Of a stretch of DNA of 64,000 nt, positions 1 to 9,045 are shown piece after piece. Below the pieces are notes generated by a model. It was not told the origin of the DNA, made no database searches, and was given only the letters and a program-made list of their open reading frames with translations. Source of the stretch: Limnohabitans sp. WS1 (GTDB lineage Bacteria > Pseudomonadota > Gammaproteobacteria > Burkholderiales > Burkholderiaceae_C); the NCBI RefSeq assembly GCF_003063265.1, contig NZ_NERU01000019.1, forward strand, positions 1 through 64,000, in the 5' to 3' direction. A program made the position numbers and the translations under genes. How positions within the stretch are numbered: the first letter of the stretch is position 1; the number at the start of each line of letters is the position of its first letter.

Positions 1-1
1 G

Positions 2-316
2 ATTCCGGCGCAGCTGCACTCGGTGAACCTGGACATGCCGCTGCCCAGCAACGCGGCCAAGAAGGTGGAGCCGGTGGTGATTCGCATCGATGTGGATGCA
101 GCCAGTGTGGTGAACTGGAACGGCAAGGCTGTGGAGGGCCGTGCGGATTTGGAGGCCAAGCTCAAGGAAGCGGCGGTGATGCAGCCGCAGCCGGAGCTGC
201 ACATTCGCTCGCACGCGAAGGCCAAGTACGAGGCGACGGCGGGGGTGATGGCCAGTGCGCAGCGCATCGGGCTGACCAAGCTGGGCATTGTGGGCTCTGA
301 GCAGTTCGTCAATTGA
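2..316 (+). CDS. ExbD/TolR-type biopolymer transport protein, C-terminal part
   Basis: An open frame enters from the left edge (from base 2) and stops at 316, so the N-terminus with its membrane anchor lies outside the window. The visible 104 residues look like the periplasmic domain of ExbD/TolR: a VVIRIDVDAASVVNWNGK strand-turn, then a helix ending in a 'MASAQRIGLTKLGIVGSEQF' pattern typical of the ExbD C-terminus. Proteins of this family sit in the inner membrane with ExbB/TolQ and use the proton gradient to drive TonB- or Tol-type energy transfer. The stop overlaps a TTG of the next frame, but glk probably starts at the ATG at 322. ExbD versus TolR cannot be decided from this part. Confidence 0.75.
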   Translation: MPAQLHSVNLDMPLPSNAAKKVEPVVIRIDVDAASVVNWNGKAVEGRADLEAKLKEAAVMQPQPELHIRSHAKAKYEATAGVMASAQRIGLTKLGIVGSEQFVN

Positions 317-321
317 GCGCC

Positions 322-1281
322 ATGAACTTATTTCCGCGTTTACTCGGTGATGTGGGGGGAACCAATGCCAGGTTTGCTTGGCAGGCTTCAGCCAGTGCAC
401 CCCTGTCCCACATTCAAGTGCTGTCATGCTCGCAATTCCTTGGCATTGCCGAAGCGATTGAGGCTTATCTGACAGGCAACGGTCTGACATCGCCGGCGGC
501 CGCCGGCATCGGGATCGCCAACCCCATCACGGGCGACCAGGTCGTGATGACCAACCATCATTGGTCGTTTTCAATTGAACAACTGCAACAACAACTGTCT
601 TTGAATCGACTCCAGGTCATCAATGACTTCACAGCCTTGGCCTTGGCATTGCCTTGTCTGACCACGGAGCAAAAAGTCCAGATTGGCGGCAAGGAGCCCA
701 TTCAAAATGCACCTGTGGCCTTGTTGGGCGCGGGCACAGGTTTGGGGGTCTCTGGCTTGATGCCATCGGGTCAACATGTGTTGCCCATTTCTGGCGAAGG
801 TGGCCATGTGACGCTGGCTGCTCAAAATGCCAAAGAGTTTGCGGTCATTGAGCGCATTGGCCAAAAATACGGACATGTGTCGGCTGAACGGGTTTTGTCT
901 GGCCAAGGCTTGGTCGATCTGTATTGGGCTTTAGGCCAGAACACGGGCCTGCCTGCGCAAGCAGTGCAGGCCAGTGAAATTACCCAGTGGGCACTCCAGG
1001 ACAAAGACCCTTTGAGTCTGGCTTGCCTTGACATGTTTGCAGGCTTTCTGGGATCGGTTGCAGGTGATTTGGCCTTGACTTTGGGCGCTCGGGGTGGCGT
1101 CTACATTGGCGGGGGGATTGTGCCCCGCCTGCTGGGATGGTTTGAACACTCCCCTTTTCGCCAGCGTTTTGAGGCCAAAGGCCGATTTGCCACTTACCTC
1201 CAAGACATCCCCGTCTGGGTCATTCAAGCGCACGAGTCACCGGCACTCCTGGGGGCGGCACGGGCACTTGACCAAGCTTGA
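322..1281 (+). CDS. glk: Glucokinase (Glk family)
   Basis: Cytoplasmic ATP-dependent kinase converting glucose to glucose-6-phosphate. The 319-residue product has the Glk phosphate loop near the N-terminus (LGDVGGTNARF, about residues 7-17), the INDFTALALALP segment with the catalytic Asp, a GTGLGVSGL loop and the ISGEGGHV motif around residue 155. It ends with an LGAARALDQA helix as usual for this family. The length fits bacterial glucokinases of the non-ROK type. I chose the ATG at 322; an in-frame TTG at 313 overlaps the exbD stop and is an alternative. A strong terminator follows directly, so exbD-glk may end a transcript. Confidence 0.92.
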   Translation: MNLFPRLLGDVGGTNARFAWQASASAPLSHIQVLSCSQFLGIAEAIEAYLTGNGLTSPAAAGIGIANPITGDQVVMTNHHWSFSIEQLQQQLSLNRLQVINDFTALALALPCLTTEQKVQIGGKEPIQNAPVALLGAGTGLGVSGLMPSGQHVLPISGEGGHVTLAAQNAKEFAVIERIGQKYGHVSAERVLSGQGLVDLYWALGQNTGLPAQAVQASEITQWALQDKDPLSLACLDMFAGFLGSVAGDLALTLGARGGVYIGGGIVPRLLGWFEHSPFRQRFEAKGRFATYLQDIPVWVIQAHESPALLGAARALDQA

Positions 1282-1289
1282 TGCCCATC

Positions 1290-1316
1290 AAAAAAGCCGC
1301 ATCAAGCGGCTTTTTT
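1290..1316 (+). terminator. Rho-independent terminator after glk
   Basis: AAAAAAGCCGC, a 4-base loop, then GCGGCTTTTTT: an 11-bp stem with a T-run. The A-run on the other side means it can also stop leftward transcription, although the leftward Bug-receptor gene already ends at 1340, so it probably serves both convergent genes. Confidence 0.9.
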
Positions 1317-1339
1317 GTGGGTGGCACTTTTGCGAGGGA

Positions 1340-2326
1340 TCAGTCAGCGTACTTGCCCGCTGCGTCCACCGCAGCTTTGATTTTCACCATTTCGGCAGCC
1401 ACAAATTTCTTGTGCTCTTCTGGCTCAACACGCTTGTCGGTCACCACCAACGCGCCCAAGCCTTCATTCTTTTTGACGAATTCGGGATCTTTCAGGGCTT
1501 TTTTCAGGGCATCGTTCAGCGTTTTGGTGATCGCTGCGGGCGTACCTTTGGGGGCATACAAACCGTGCCAGATGGTCAGGTTGAAGTTCTTCAGGCCCAT
1601 CTCTTGCAAGCTGGGGTAGTGCTTGAGAACAGGGTGTGACGCCAAAGGCTTGGCGGTGGTGACCGCAAAAGCCTTGACGCGACCGCCTTCGATCTGGCTG
1701 GTGGTGTTGGTGGTCTGGTCACACATCACATCGACTTGGCCGCCGATCAAGGCGGTCATGGCGGGCGCGGTGCCGCCAAAGGGGATGGTGGTCATCGCGT
1801 CTTTGGTCTGCAAGTTGGACTGCCACAAGAGGCCACAAATGTGAGAGGCGGACCCCAAACCGGCGTGAGCGATGTTCAGCTTTCCGGCGTTGGCGCGGAT
1901 GTAGTTTTCAAAGTCGCGGTAGGTGTTGGCGGGCAGCTGGGGCTTGCCGATCAAGGTCATGGGCACGTCGTTGACCATGCCCAAAAACTCGAAATCTTCC
2001 AGCGGTTTGTAGGCAATTTTGCGGTACAGGGCAGGCGTAGCGGCCATGCCGATGTGGAACAACAAGAGCGTGTGGCCATCGGGATTGGCTTTGGCCACTT
2101 TGGTGGCTCCAATGGTGCCGCCAGCGCCAGCGGCGTTTTCGACCACAAAGTTGCTGCCCGGAATTTGCTTGCGCATGGCTTCGGCCAAATCGCGTGCAAC
2201 GCGGTCAGTGGGGCCACCAGCCGTGAAGGGCACCACGATGGACACAGGCTTGTTGCCAGGGAAAGTTTGGGCTTGTGCCCCGATGGATACGGCGGCCAAA
2301 GCAGCCAAGGCAAACCATTGCTTCAT
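1340..2326 (-). CDS. Bug/TctC-family periplasmic solute receptor
   Basis: 328 residues with a signal peptide (MKQWFALAALAAVSIGAQAQ) followed by the classic Bug pattern: PVSIVVPFTAGGPTDRVARDLAE near residues 28-50, then AGAGGTIGA. Bug proteins bind small organic acids such as tricarboxylates, nicotinate or amino acids in the periplasm and normally feed a TctAB transporter. Here no tctA/tctB gene is adjacent, which is common in Burkholderiales where these receptors are heavily expanded. Substrate cannot be predicted. The 187 bases between this gene and the next leftward gene at 2514 hold no recognisable gene; a weak ATGGCC/GGCCAT inverted repeat near 2413-2430 is the only structure seen. Confidence 0.85.
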   Translation of the reverse strand: MKQWFALAALAAVSIGAQAQTFPGNKPVSIVVPFTAGGPTDRVARDLAEAMRKQIPGSNFVVENAAGAGGTIGATKVAKANPDGHTLLLFHIGMAATPALYRKIAYKPLEDFEFLGMVNDVPMTLIGKPQLPANTYRDFENYIRANAGKLNIAHAGLGSASHICGLLWQSNLQTKDAMTTIPFGGTAPAMTALIGGQVDVMCDQTTNTTSQIEGGRVKAFAVTTAKPLASHPVLKHYPSLQEMGLKNFNLTIWHGLYAPKGTPAAITKTLNDALKKALKDPEFVKKNEGLGALVVTDKRVEPEEHKKFVAAEMVKIKAAVDAAGKYAD

Positions 2327-2513
2327 TTACTCACTCCTAATTTTGAACGTGGCAGTTTAAACCACCAAGAGTGGCAGAAATTCTCGGTCATGACTTAGTC
2401 CGCATGCGGGATATGGCCTTGATGGGCCATGGATTTGGGCCAACAGGCCGCTCTTTGTCTGCATGCGTGCGCCCTGTGCACCTCTTGCACAGTGACGCAT
2501 CAGGCTCAAGCGG

Positions 2514-3767
2514 TCATTGGTAACTGCGGGCGTCCTCGATCACCTTGCCGTCATTGGCCAAGCTGCCCGCAGCGACCAAATGCACCTCACCACGCAGTTT
2601 GGTCACATCGCGAACGGCTTCTGACACTCGGGCCTTGAGTGCCTCGTCCGCCAAGGTGGCCGTTTCGACATGCAGCGCCATCTGGTCATTGGCCATCTCG
2701 CCGGTCACCACCAAACGGGCTTTGCTCACTTCGGGAAAGCGCTTGACGATCTCGGCCACTTGGCCGGGGTGCACAAACATGCCGCGAATTTTGGTGGTCT
2801 GGTCGGCCCGGCCCATCCAGCCCTTGATGCGCTGACCGGTGCGGCCGGTGGGGCAGGTGCCGGGCAAGATGGCCGACAGGTCGCCCGTGCCAAAACGGAT
2901 CAAGGGGTAGTCGGGGTTGAGTGTGGTGATGACCAGCTCGCCCACTTCACCCTCGGGCACCGGGTCACCGGTGCCGGGGCGCACGATCTCCACAATCACG
3001 CCCTCGTCCAGCACCAGGCCTTCACGCGATGCGGTTTCGTAAGCGATCAAGCCCACGTCGGCGGTGGCGTAGCACTGGTAGGCGTCCACACCATGCGCTG
3101 TCATCCAGTCGCGCAGGCTGGGCGGGAAAGCCTCGCCCGAAACGAGTGCCTTGCGCAAACTGGGCAGGGCCACACCCATCTCGGCGGCTTTTTCGATGAT
3201 GATTTTCAGGAAACTGGGCGTGCCGATGTAGCCCGCAGGCTGCAACTCGGCCATGGCCGTCACTTGCTGTTCGGTCTGGCCAATGCCGCCGGGGAAGACG
3301 GTACAGCCCAAGGCATGGGCACCGGTTTCCATCATGGAGCCCGCAGGGGTGAAGTGGTAGCTGAAACAGTTGTGGATCAGCTCGCCCGGGCGAAAGCCCG
3401 CCGCGAACATGGTCCGGGCCATGCGCCAGTAATCGGCGCGTGTGCCTTCGGGCTCATAAATGGTGCCGGGGCTGGCAAACACGCGGGTCATGCCTGGGCC
3501 AAAACCCAGGGTGCTGAAACCACCAAACACATTGCCGCCTGCCACACGCGCAGCTTTTTGACGCTCCAGCAATTCGTATTTGCGGATGACCGGCAAAGCG
3601 GCCAAAGCGGTCCGGCTGTTGACGCTGGCAGCATCGACATCGCGCAGCAAATCGGCAAACGCCGGAGCATGGGCTTTGGCGTGTGCGACTTGCGCGGGCA
3701 AGGCGGCCATCAAGGCGGCTTCACGCGCTTCTGAGTTGCGGGTTTCGAGGGCGTCGTAATGCATCAT
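2514..3767 (-). CDS. Phenylacetate-CoA-ligase-like AMP-forming enzyme
   Basis: About 417 residues of the PaaK branch of the adenylate-forming family, which activates aryl or acyl acids to CoA thioesters. Visible family marks are SFLKIIIEKA, the YATADVGLIAYE stretch (where PaaK has Y-x-x-x-E/D-x-G), GELVITTL, LIRFGTGDLS with the ribose-binding Asp, and a C-terminal domain ending LANDGKVIEDAR with the likely catalytic Lys. The open frame runs upstream to 3860, but that extension is low-complexity and lacks homology, so I start at the double Met at 3767/3764. It is the last gene of the leftward Liv-transporter operon, which suggests activation of an imported carboxylic acid. The substrate is inferred, not shown. 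Confidence 0.8.
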   Translation of the reverse strand: MMHYDALETRNSEAREAALMAALPAQVAHAKAHAPAFADLLRDVDAASVNSRTALAALPVIRKYELLERQKAARVAGGNVFGGFSTLGFGPGMTRVFASPGTIYEPEGTRADYWRMARTMFAAGFRPGELIHNCFSYHFTPAGSMMETGAHALGCTVFPGGIGQTEQQVTAMAELQPAGYIGTPSFLKIIIEKAAEMGVALPSLRKALVSGEAFPPSLRDWMTAHGVDAYQCYATADVGLIAYETASREGLVLDEGVIVEIVRPGTGDPVPEGEVGELVITTLNPDYPLIRFGTGDLSAILPGTCPTGRTGQRIKGWMGRADQTTKIRGMFVHPGQVAEIVKRFPEVSKARLVVTGEMANDQMALHVETATLADEALKARVSEAVRDVTKLRGEVHLVAAGSLANDGKVIEDARSYQ

Positions 3768-3885
3768 GGGTGCTGTGCGGGTCAATGGTGGCGCACGCCC
3801 CTGCGTGCAAAAAACAGTGTTGTGGGTAAGCCATTCGCGCACAGGGGCACGCGCCCACAAGGGGGAAATTTCGGTTGTCGGACCC

Positions 3886-4695
3886 TCAAGCCAACCAGCG
3901 CTTGCGGCGCTTGTAGCTCTTGACGTCCTTGAAGCTCTTGCGCTCCCCGCCGCCCATGCCCAAGTAAAACTCTTTCACATCTTCGTTGGTGCGCAGGTCT
4001 TCGGCCGCGCCGTCCATCACAATGCGGCCCGACTCCATGATGTAGCCGTAGTCGGCGTACTTGAGCGCCATGTTGGTGTTCTGCTCGGCGATCAGGAAGG
4101 TGACTTTTTCCTTCTCGTTCAAGTCCTTGACGATGTTGAAGACCTCTTCAACGATCTGCGGGGCCAAACCCATGGAGGGCTCGTCGAGCAACACCATGTT
4201 GGGGTTGGTCATCAAGGCGCGACCAATGGCGCACATTTGCTGCTCACCGCCCGAGGTGTAGGCCGCTTGCGAGGTGCGACGGGTTTTGAGGCGCGGGAAA
4301 TAGGTGTAGACCTTGTCCAAGTTGGCCGCGATTTCGCCCTTGTCGGTGCGGGTGTAGCTGCCGGTCATCAGGTTTTCTTCGATGGTCAGGTGGGCAAAGC
4401 AGTGACGGCCTTCCATCACCTGCACCACACCCCGGTTCACCAGGTCGGCAGGTGAGAGGTTTTCGATCCGCTCGCCACGCAGCTCGATCGAGCCCTTGGT
4501 CACCGCCCCGCGCTCGCCTTGCAGCAAGTTGGAAATCGCCCGCAGCGTGGTGGTCTTGCCCGCGCCGTTGCCGCCCAGCAAGGCCACAATGCCTTGCTCG
4601 GGCACCTGCAGGGACACGCCCTTGAGCACCAGGATGACGTGGTTGTAAATGACTTCGATGCCATTGACGTTCAGAACAATGTTTTTGTCGCTCAT
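3886..4695 (-). CDS. livF: Branched-chain amino acid-type ABC transporter ATPase LivF
   Basis: 269-residue ABC ATPase: Walker A LGGNGAGKTTT near residue 40, signature TSGGEQQMCAIGRAL, Walker B MVLLDEPSMGLAP and a LivF-type 'FLIAEQNTNMALKYADYGYIMESGR' switch region. LivF pairs with LivG on the cytoplasmic side of the LivH/LivM pore. The C-terminus (GMGGGERKSFKDVKSYKRRKRWLA) is a basic extension longer than in E. coli LivF and common in betaproteobacterial aromatic-acid operons. It is separated from the upstream binding-protein gene by 134 bases with two hairpins, so its expression may be set apart from that gene. Confidence 0.92.
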   Translation of the reverse strand: MSDKNIVLNVNGIEVIYNHVILVLKGVSLQVPEQGIVALLGGNGAGKTTTLRAISNLLQGERGAVTKGSIELRGERIENLSPADLVNRGVVQVMEGRHCFAHLTIEENLMTGSYTRTDKGEIAANLDKVYTYFPRLKTRRTSQAAYTSGGEQQMCAIGRALMTNPNMVLLDEPSMGLAPQIVEEVFNIVKDLNEKEKVTFLIAEQNTNMALKYADYGYIMESGRIVMDGAAEDLRTNEDVKEFYLGMGGGERKSFKDVKSYKRRKRWLA

Positions 4696-4762
4696 GGACT
4701 GTGCCTTTTCAAATTCTGGGGTTCAAGCCAAATGAAACCGCTGCACGCAAGGGTTTCATGTG

Positions 4763-4820
4763 GCATCTGCCGCTGACGCAAGCCATGGGCAGATGCAGCC
4801 CGCCACTTGCGCAGCGGGCT
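4763..4820 (-). promoter_or_regulatory. Two stem-loops between the binding-protein gene and livF
   Basis: Read leftward after the binding-protein stop: AGCCCGC/GCGGGCT (4797-4820) and GCATCTGCC/GGCAGATGC (4763-4796). Both arms are perfect and neither has a T-run. In many ABC operons such hairpins protect the 3' end of the abundant binding-protein mRNA and reduce read-through; that role is an inference here. Confidence 0.5.
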
Positions 4821-4829
4821 GTTCACCGA

Positions 4830-6167
4830 TCAGGACTGGCAATCCGCAGGGGTGCGGCGTGTGATCTTCTTCTCGGCGGCGTACTTGTCGGCAGCGGCCT
4901 TCACCATGGGCTTGATGATCTGCTCATCGGCCTGGTACCAGTCGCTGGAGAACTCCCACTTGCTGCCGTTCCAGGTGTGGATACGGGCCCAGTTGGCACC
5001 CATGTGGTCAGCGCACGATGTGGAGATGGGACGCAACACACCCTTGAAGCCCAGGGCATCAAGTTTGGGCTGGGTCAGGTTCAGGTTTTCATAACCCCAG
5101 CGTGCTTGCTCGCCGGTCATGACTTTGCCCTTGCCGTATTTCTCTTGGGCTTGACGCACACCTTCGACCGCAAACATGGCGCTGAACAAACCGCGCATGT
5201 ACAGCACTTCACCCACTTCGTCCTTGGGGCCAGTGCCTTGGTTCTTGGCGTGCAACTTCTCCAGCACTTCCTTCACGATCGCAGAGTCTTTTTCCGTGCC
5301 GTGCTGCATGGTGATGGCGTTGTAGCCTTTGGCACCCATGCCCACGTCTTTGACGTCAGGCTCGGCACCGGCCCACCACACGCCATAAATCTTCTCGCGG
5401 GGATAGCCGGTGGCTTGTGCTTCTTTGAGCAAGGTGGAGTTCATGACGCCCCAACCCCAGTTGACCACGTAGTCAGGACGGCTTTGGCGAATTTGCAACC
5501 AGGTGGACTTTTGCTCCACACCAGGATGGGTCACAGGCAGCAAGCTCAGCTTGAAGCCGTGCATGGCCGCGCGCTCTTGCAGGATTGGGATGGCTTCTTT
5601 GCCAAATGGGCTGTCGTGGTACACCAAAGCGATGTGTTTGCCCTTGAGCTTGTCGGCACCGCCGGCTTTTTTAGCGATGTCCTGGATGATCACGTCACCG
5701 GCCACCCAGTAAGTGCCGGCCAAGGGGAAGTTCCACTTGAACACGCCACCGTCAGCCGATTCGCTGCGGCCGTAACCTGCGGTGATCAAGGGGATCTTGT
5801 CGCCAGGGGCTTTTTCGGTCAGGGCAAAGGTGATGCCGGTGGACAAAGGCTGGAACACGGTCGCGCCGCCGTTCTTGCCTTTCAGGCGCTCATAGCATTC
5901 CACGCCGCGGTCTGTGGCGTAGGCGGTTTCGCACTCTTCAAAGCTGAGTTTGACGCCGTTGATGCCACCGCGTGCGTTGACCAGCTTGAGGTAGTCGACA
6001 TAGCCGTTGGCAAAGGGCACGCCGTTGGGGGCGTAGGCACCGGTGCGGTAGACCAGCACGGGGAAAAACTGCTCTTTGGTTTGGGCCGTTGCCACGGTGC
6101 TGACCAGCGCACTGGCAAGACCGGCAGCCGCCACAGTGGTGGCCAAGGCGAGTTGACGAAGCTTCAT
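4830..6167 (-). CDS. ABC transporter substrate-binding protein (LivK-like)
   Basis: 445-residue periplasmic binding protein of the type I (Leu/Ile/Val) fold. The start at 6167 is set by an AGGAGA ribosome site eight bases upstream and by the clear signal peptide (MKLRQLALATTVAAAGLASA...ATAQ). The mature part begins EQFFPVLVYRTGAYAPNGVPFANG and contains IALVYHDSPFGKEAIP, a domain-hinge pattern of this family. The protein is longer than E. coli LivJ/LivK (about 345 residues), like the binding proteins in aromatic-acid uptake operons. Several open frames upstream of the chosen start have no signal peptide and are rejected. Ligand unknown; the ligase neighbours point to a carboxylic acid rather than leucine. 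Confidence 0.88.
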   Translation of the reverse strand: MKLRQLALATTVAAAGLASALVSTVATAQTKEQFFPVLVYRTGAYAPNGVPFANGYVDYLKLVNARGGINGVKLSFEECETAYATDRGVECYERLKGKNGGATVFQPLSTGITFALTEKAPGDKIPLITAGYGRSESADGGVFKWNFPLAGTYWVAGDVIIQDIAKKAGGADKLKGKHIALVYHDSPFGKEAIPILQERAAMHGFKLSLLPVTHPGVEQKSTWLQIRQSRPDYVVNWGWGVMNSTLLKEAQATGYPREKIYGVWWAGAEPDVKDVGMGAKGYNAITMQHGTEKDSAIVKEVLEKLHAKNQGTGPKDEVGEVLYMRGLFSAMFAVEGVRQAQEKYGKGKVMTGEQARWGYENLNLTQPKLDALGFKGVLRPISTSCADHMGANWARIHTWNGSKWEFSSDWYQADEQIIKPMVKAAADKYAAEKKITRRTPADCQS

Positions 6168-6231
6168 GGTTTGTCTCCTGTTAAAAAAGGGAAGCACTTG
6201 GGGTAAAAACACTCGGAAAAATCTCTGCGCA

Positions 6232-7308
6232 TCAGTGCGGGAAGGGCCACAGACGCAGCTTTTGCTTGGCCACCGACCACAGCTTGGCCAGGCCATGCGG
6301 CTCCACGATCAGGAACCACACAATCAGCGCACCAAAGATCATGAACTCGGTGTGCGATACGGCAGCCGTCGAGATGCTGACCCCCACCATGTCACCTGCC
6401 CAAGGCAGGAACTGGTTCAGGAAAATCGGCAAGATCACGATGAATGCTGCGCCAAAGAAACTGCCCATGATGGAGCCCATGCCGCCGATGATGACCATGA
6501 ACAGCAACTGGAAGGAACGGTCAATCGAGAAAGCCGCTGGCTCCCACGAACCCAGATGGACAAAGCCCCACAGGCCGCCCGCCACACCGACGATGAACGA
6601 ACTCACGGCAAAAGCGCTGAGCTTGGCGTACACCGGCCGAATGCCGATCACGGCAGCGGCCACGTCCATGTCACGAATGGCCATCCATTCGCGGCCAATG
6701 GCCGAGCGCACCAGATTTTTGGCCAACAAACCAAACACCACCAAAAAGACCAGGCAGAACAGGTACTTTTGCAAAGGGGTGTCGATGGACCAACCAAACA
6801 CATTCAGGTTGGACACCGAGACCGAGCCCGAGGCATTGTTATTGGTGAACCAACCCACGCGCAGGAAGGCCCAGTCACAAAAGAACTGCGCTGCCAGCGT
6901 GGCCACCGCCAAATACAGGCCTTTGACGCGCAAGCTGGGAATGCCAAAGAACATCCCCACCAAGGTGGCAAAAAAGCCCCCGGCCAGCAAAGCCACGATC
7001 AGGGGCATGCCCTCGATGCGGATGTAGGTGTTGTAGGCCATGCAAGCCCCGACCGCCATGAAGGCACCGGAGCCGAGCGAAATTTGGCCGCAGTAGCCCA
7101 CCAAAATGTTCACCCCCAAAGCCGCCAGCGACAGGATAAGGAAGGGGATCAAGATGGCGCGGAACATGTATTCATCGGCAATGAAAGGCACACCGATGAA
7201 GGCGAAGGCGATCAGCGCCAAGATGGCCCAGCGGTCTTGCGCAATCGCAAAGATCTGCTGGTCGCTGCGGTAAGAGGTCTTGTACTGACCGTTTTCTCTG
7301 TAAAACAT
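6232..7308 (-). CDS. livM: ABC transporter permease LivM
   Basis: 358-residue inner-membrane protein with about eight to ten hydrophobic segments. The core carries LGVNILVGYCGQISLGSGAFMAVGA, the LivM signature near residues 80-110, and the EAA-like loop GREWMAIRDMDVAAAVIGI that contacts the ATPases. An N-terminal soluble stretch (MFYRENGQYKTSYRSDQQ) precedes the first helix. AGGAGA before the ATG supports the start. It forms the channel with LivH, whose gene ends only 12 bases upstream. Confidence 0.92.
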   Translation of the reverse strand: MFYRENGQYKTSYRSDQQIFAIAQDRWAILALIAFAFIGVPFIADEYMFRAILIPFLILSLAALGVNILVGYCGQISLGSGAFMAVGACMAYNTYIRIEGMPLIVALLAGGFFATLVGMFFGIPSLRVKGLYLAVATLAAQFFCDWAFLRVGWFTNNNASGSVSVSNLNVFGWSIDTPLQKYLFCLVFLVVFGLLAKNLVRSAIGREWMAIRDMDVAAAVIGIRPVYAKLSAFAVSSFIVGVAGGLWGFVHLGSWEPAAFSIDRSFQLLFMVIIGGMGSIMGSFFGAAFIVILPIFLNQFLPWAGDMVGVSISTAAVSHTEFMIFGALIVWFLIVEPHGLAKLWSVAKQKLRLWPFPH

Positions 7309-7320
7309 GTTTTTCTCTCC

Positions 7321-8250
7321 TTACACGCGGTCGATGATTTTTTCGCCGAACAGGCCTTGCGGACGGAACAGCAAGAAGACCAGCGCCAGCACATAAGCAA
7401 ACCAGATTTCAATACCACCGCCCACATAGGGGCCGAGGTACACCTCGGACAACTTCTCACCCACCCCAATGATCAGGCCGCCGATGATGGCGCCCGGCAC
7501 GGAGGTCAGGCCGCCCAAAATGATGACCGGCAAGGCGCGCAAAGCCACGGTGGTCAGCGAGAACTGCACCCCCATCTTGGAGCCCCAGATGATGCCGGCC
7601 ACCAAGGCGGTGAGACCCGCCACAAACCAAACGATCACCCAGATGCGGTTGAGCGGAATGCCAATCGACTGCGCCGCTTGGTGGTCATCGGCCACCGCAC
7701 GCAAAGCGCGGCCGGTGCTGGTCTTTTGGAAGAACAGCGACAAGACCACCACCAGCAAAGCCGCGATGCAAGCCGCATACACGTCTTCGAGGTTGACCAG
7801 CACGCCACCAGGAAACACAGAGTCGAACAAAAACACCGGGTCTTTGGGCATGCCGACATCAATCTTGTAAATGTCGCTGCCAAAAATGGTCTGACCCAGG
7901 CCGTCCAAGAAGTAGGTGATGCCCAAAGTGGCCATCAACAAAGTCACACCTTCTTGGTTGACCAAATGGCGCAGCACCAATCGCTCGATCAGCCAAGCCA
8001 AAGCAAACATGATGACGGCCGACAGCGCAAAAGCGATCAGGTTGCCCAAGAACTTGTCTTCAATGCCCAGCCAGCCGGGCACCCATTCAGAAAAACGGGC
8101 CATGGCCAAAGCCGCGAACAAGACCATTGCGCCTTGCGCAAAGTTGAACACGCCCGAGGCCTTAAAAATCAGCACAAAACCCAGCGCCACCAGCGCATAC
8201 AGCATGCCGGCCATGAGACCACCCAGCAAAGCTTCCAGAAAAAATGCCAT
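7321..8250 (-). CDS. livH: ABC transporter permease LivH
   Basis: 309-residue membrane protein with the LivH pattern GLMAGMLYALVALGFVLIFKASGVFNFAQGAM at the N-terminus (residues 12-43), a loop TGRALRAVADDHQAAQSIGI that is the ATPase contact, and PGAIIGGLIIGVGE near the C-terminus. It ends with FRPQGLFGEK, also typical. An AGGAG site lies just before the ATG. It is co-transcribed between livG and livM. Confidence 0.93.
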   Translation of the reverse strand: MAFFLEALLGGLMAGMLYALVALGFVLIFKASGVFNFAQGAMVLFAALAMARFSEWVPGWLGIEDKFLGNLIAFALSAVIMFALAWLIERLVLRHLVNQEGVTLLMATLGITYFLDGLGQTIFGSDIYKIDVGMPKDPVFLFDSVFPGGVLVNLEDVYAACIAALLVVVLSLFFQKTSTGRALRAVADDHQAAQSIGIPLNRIWVIVWFVAGLTALVAGIIWGSKMGVQFSLTTVALRALPVIILGGLTSVPGAIIGGLIIGVGEKLSEVYLGPYVGGGIEIWFAYVLALVFLLFRPQGLFGEKIIDRV

Positions 8251-8262
8251 GTCTTGTTCTCC

Positions 8263-9045
8263 TTAGTGGCTGGTGCCCAGATAGGCACTGATCACGTCTT
8301 CGTTGTTGCGCACTTCTTCGGGGGTTCCGTCGCCGATTTTTTTGCCGTAGTCCAGCACCACCACGCGGTCCGAAATGTCCATCACCACGCCCATGTCGTG
8401 CTCGATCAACACGATGGTGGTGCCGAACTCGTCGTTCACATCCAGAATGAAGCGGCACATGTCCTGCTTTTCTTCCATGTTCATGCCAGCCATGGGCTCA
8501 TCGAGCAAGAGCACCTTGGGCTCCATGGCCAGGGCGCGACCCAAGTCGACCCGCTTTTGTAAACCATAAGGCAATTGGCCCACAGGCGTTTTGCGAAAGG
8601 CCTGAATCTCCAAGAAGTCGATGATGTGCTCGACAAATTCCCGGTGCACCTCCTCCTCGCGCTGTGCAGGGCCGATGCGCAGCGCCTGCATGAAGAGGTT
8701 GCTTTTGATGTGCAGGTTGCGGCCGGTCATGATGTTGTCGATCACGCTCATGCCCTTGAACAAGGCCAAATTTTGGAAGGTGCGGGCAATGCCCATCTCG
8801 GCCACTTGGCGGCTGTTCATGTGGTCAAACTTTTGGCCACGGAAAGTGATGCTGCCCTCTTGCGGTGTGTACACCCCGTTGATGCAGTTGAGCATCGAGC
8901 TTTTGCCCGCGCCGTTGGGGCCAATGATGGCCCGCACTTCGTGCTCACGCACGTTGAACGAGATGTCGGTCAGCGCCTTCACGCCGCCGAAACGCAAACT
9001 GATGTTGCTGACGTCCAGGATGACGTCGCCGATTTTTTTGGTCAT
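8263..9045 (-). CDS. livG: ABC transporter ATPase LivG
   Basis: 260-residue ABC ATPase: Walker A IGPNGAGKSS near residue 40, signature LPYGLQKRVDLGRALA (a LivG-type variant of LSGGQ), Walker B VLLLDEPMAGMN and the H-loop IEHDMGVVMDISDRVVVLDYGKKI. It partners LivF. Its ATG overlaps the stop of the upstream acyl-CoA synthetase gene as ATGA, which argues for translational coupling of ligase and transporter. Confidence 0.93.
   Translation of the reverse strand: MTKKIGDVILDVSNISLRFGGVKALTDISFNVREHEVRAIIGPNGAGKSSMLNCINGVYTPQEGSITFRGQKFDHMNSRQVAEMGIARTFQNLALFKGMSVIDNIMTGRNLHIKSNLFMQALRIGPAQREEEVHREFVEHIIDFLEIQAFRKTPVGQLPYGLQKRVDLGRALAMEPKVLLLDEPMAGMNMEEKQDMCRFILDVNDEFGTTIVLIEHDMGVVMDISDRVVVLDYGKKIGDGTPEEVRNNEDVISAYLGTSH

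Noticed and set aside
4701..6206. A 501-codon rightward frame opposite the binding-protein gene
   Set aside because: Complement shadow; the leftward frame has a signal peptide, ribosome site and family motifs.
6166..8562. A 798-codon rightward open frame opposite the Liv permeases
   Set aside because: It is rich in His, Gln and Arg with no motif, and lies on the complement of livM, livH and livG, whose proteins are clear. It is a GC-bias shadow.
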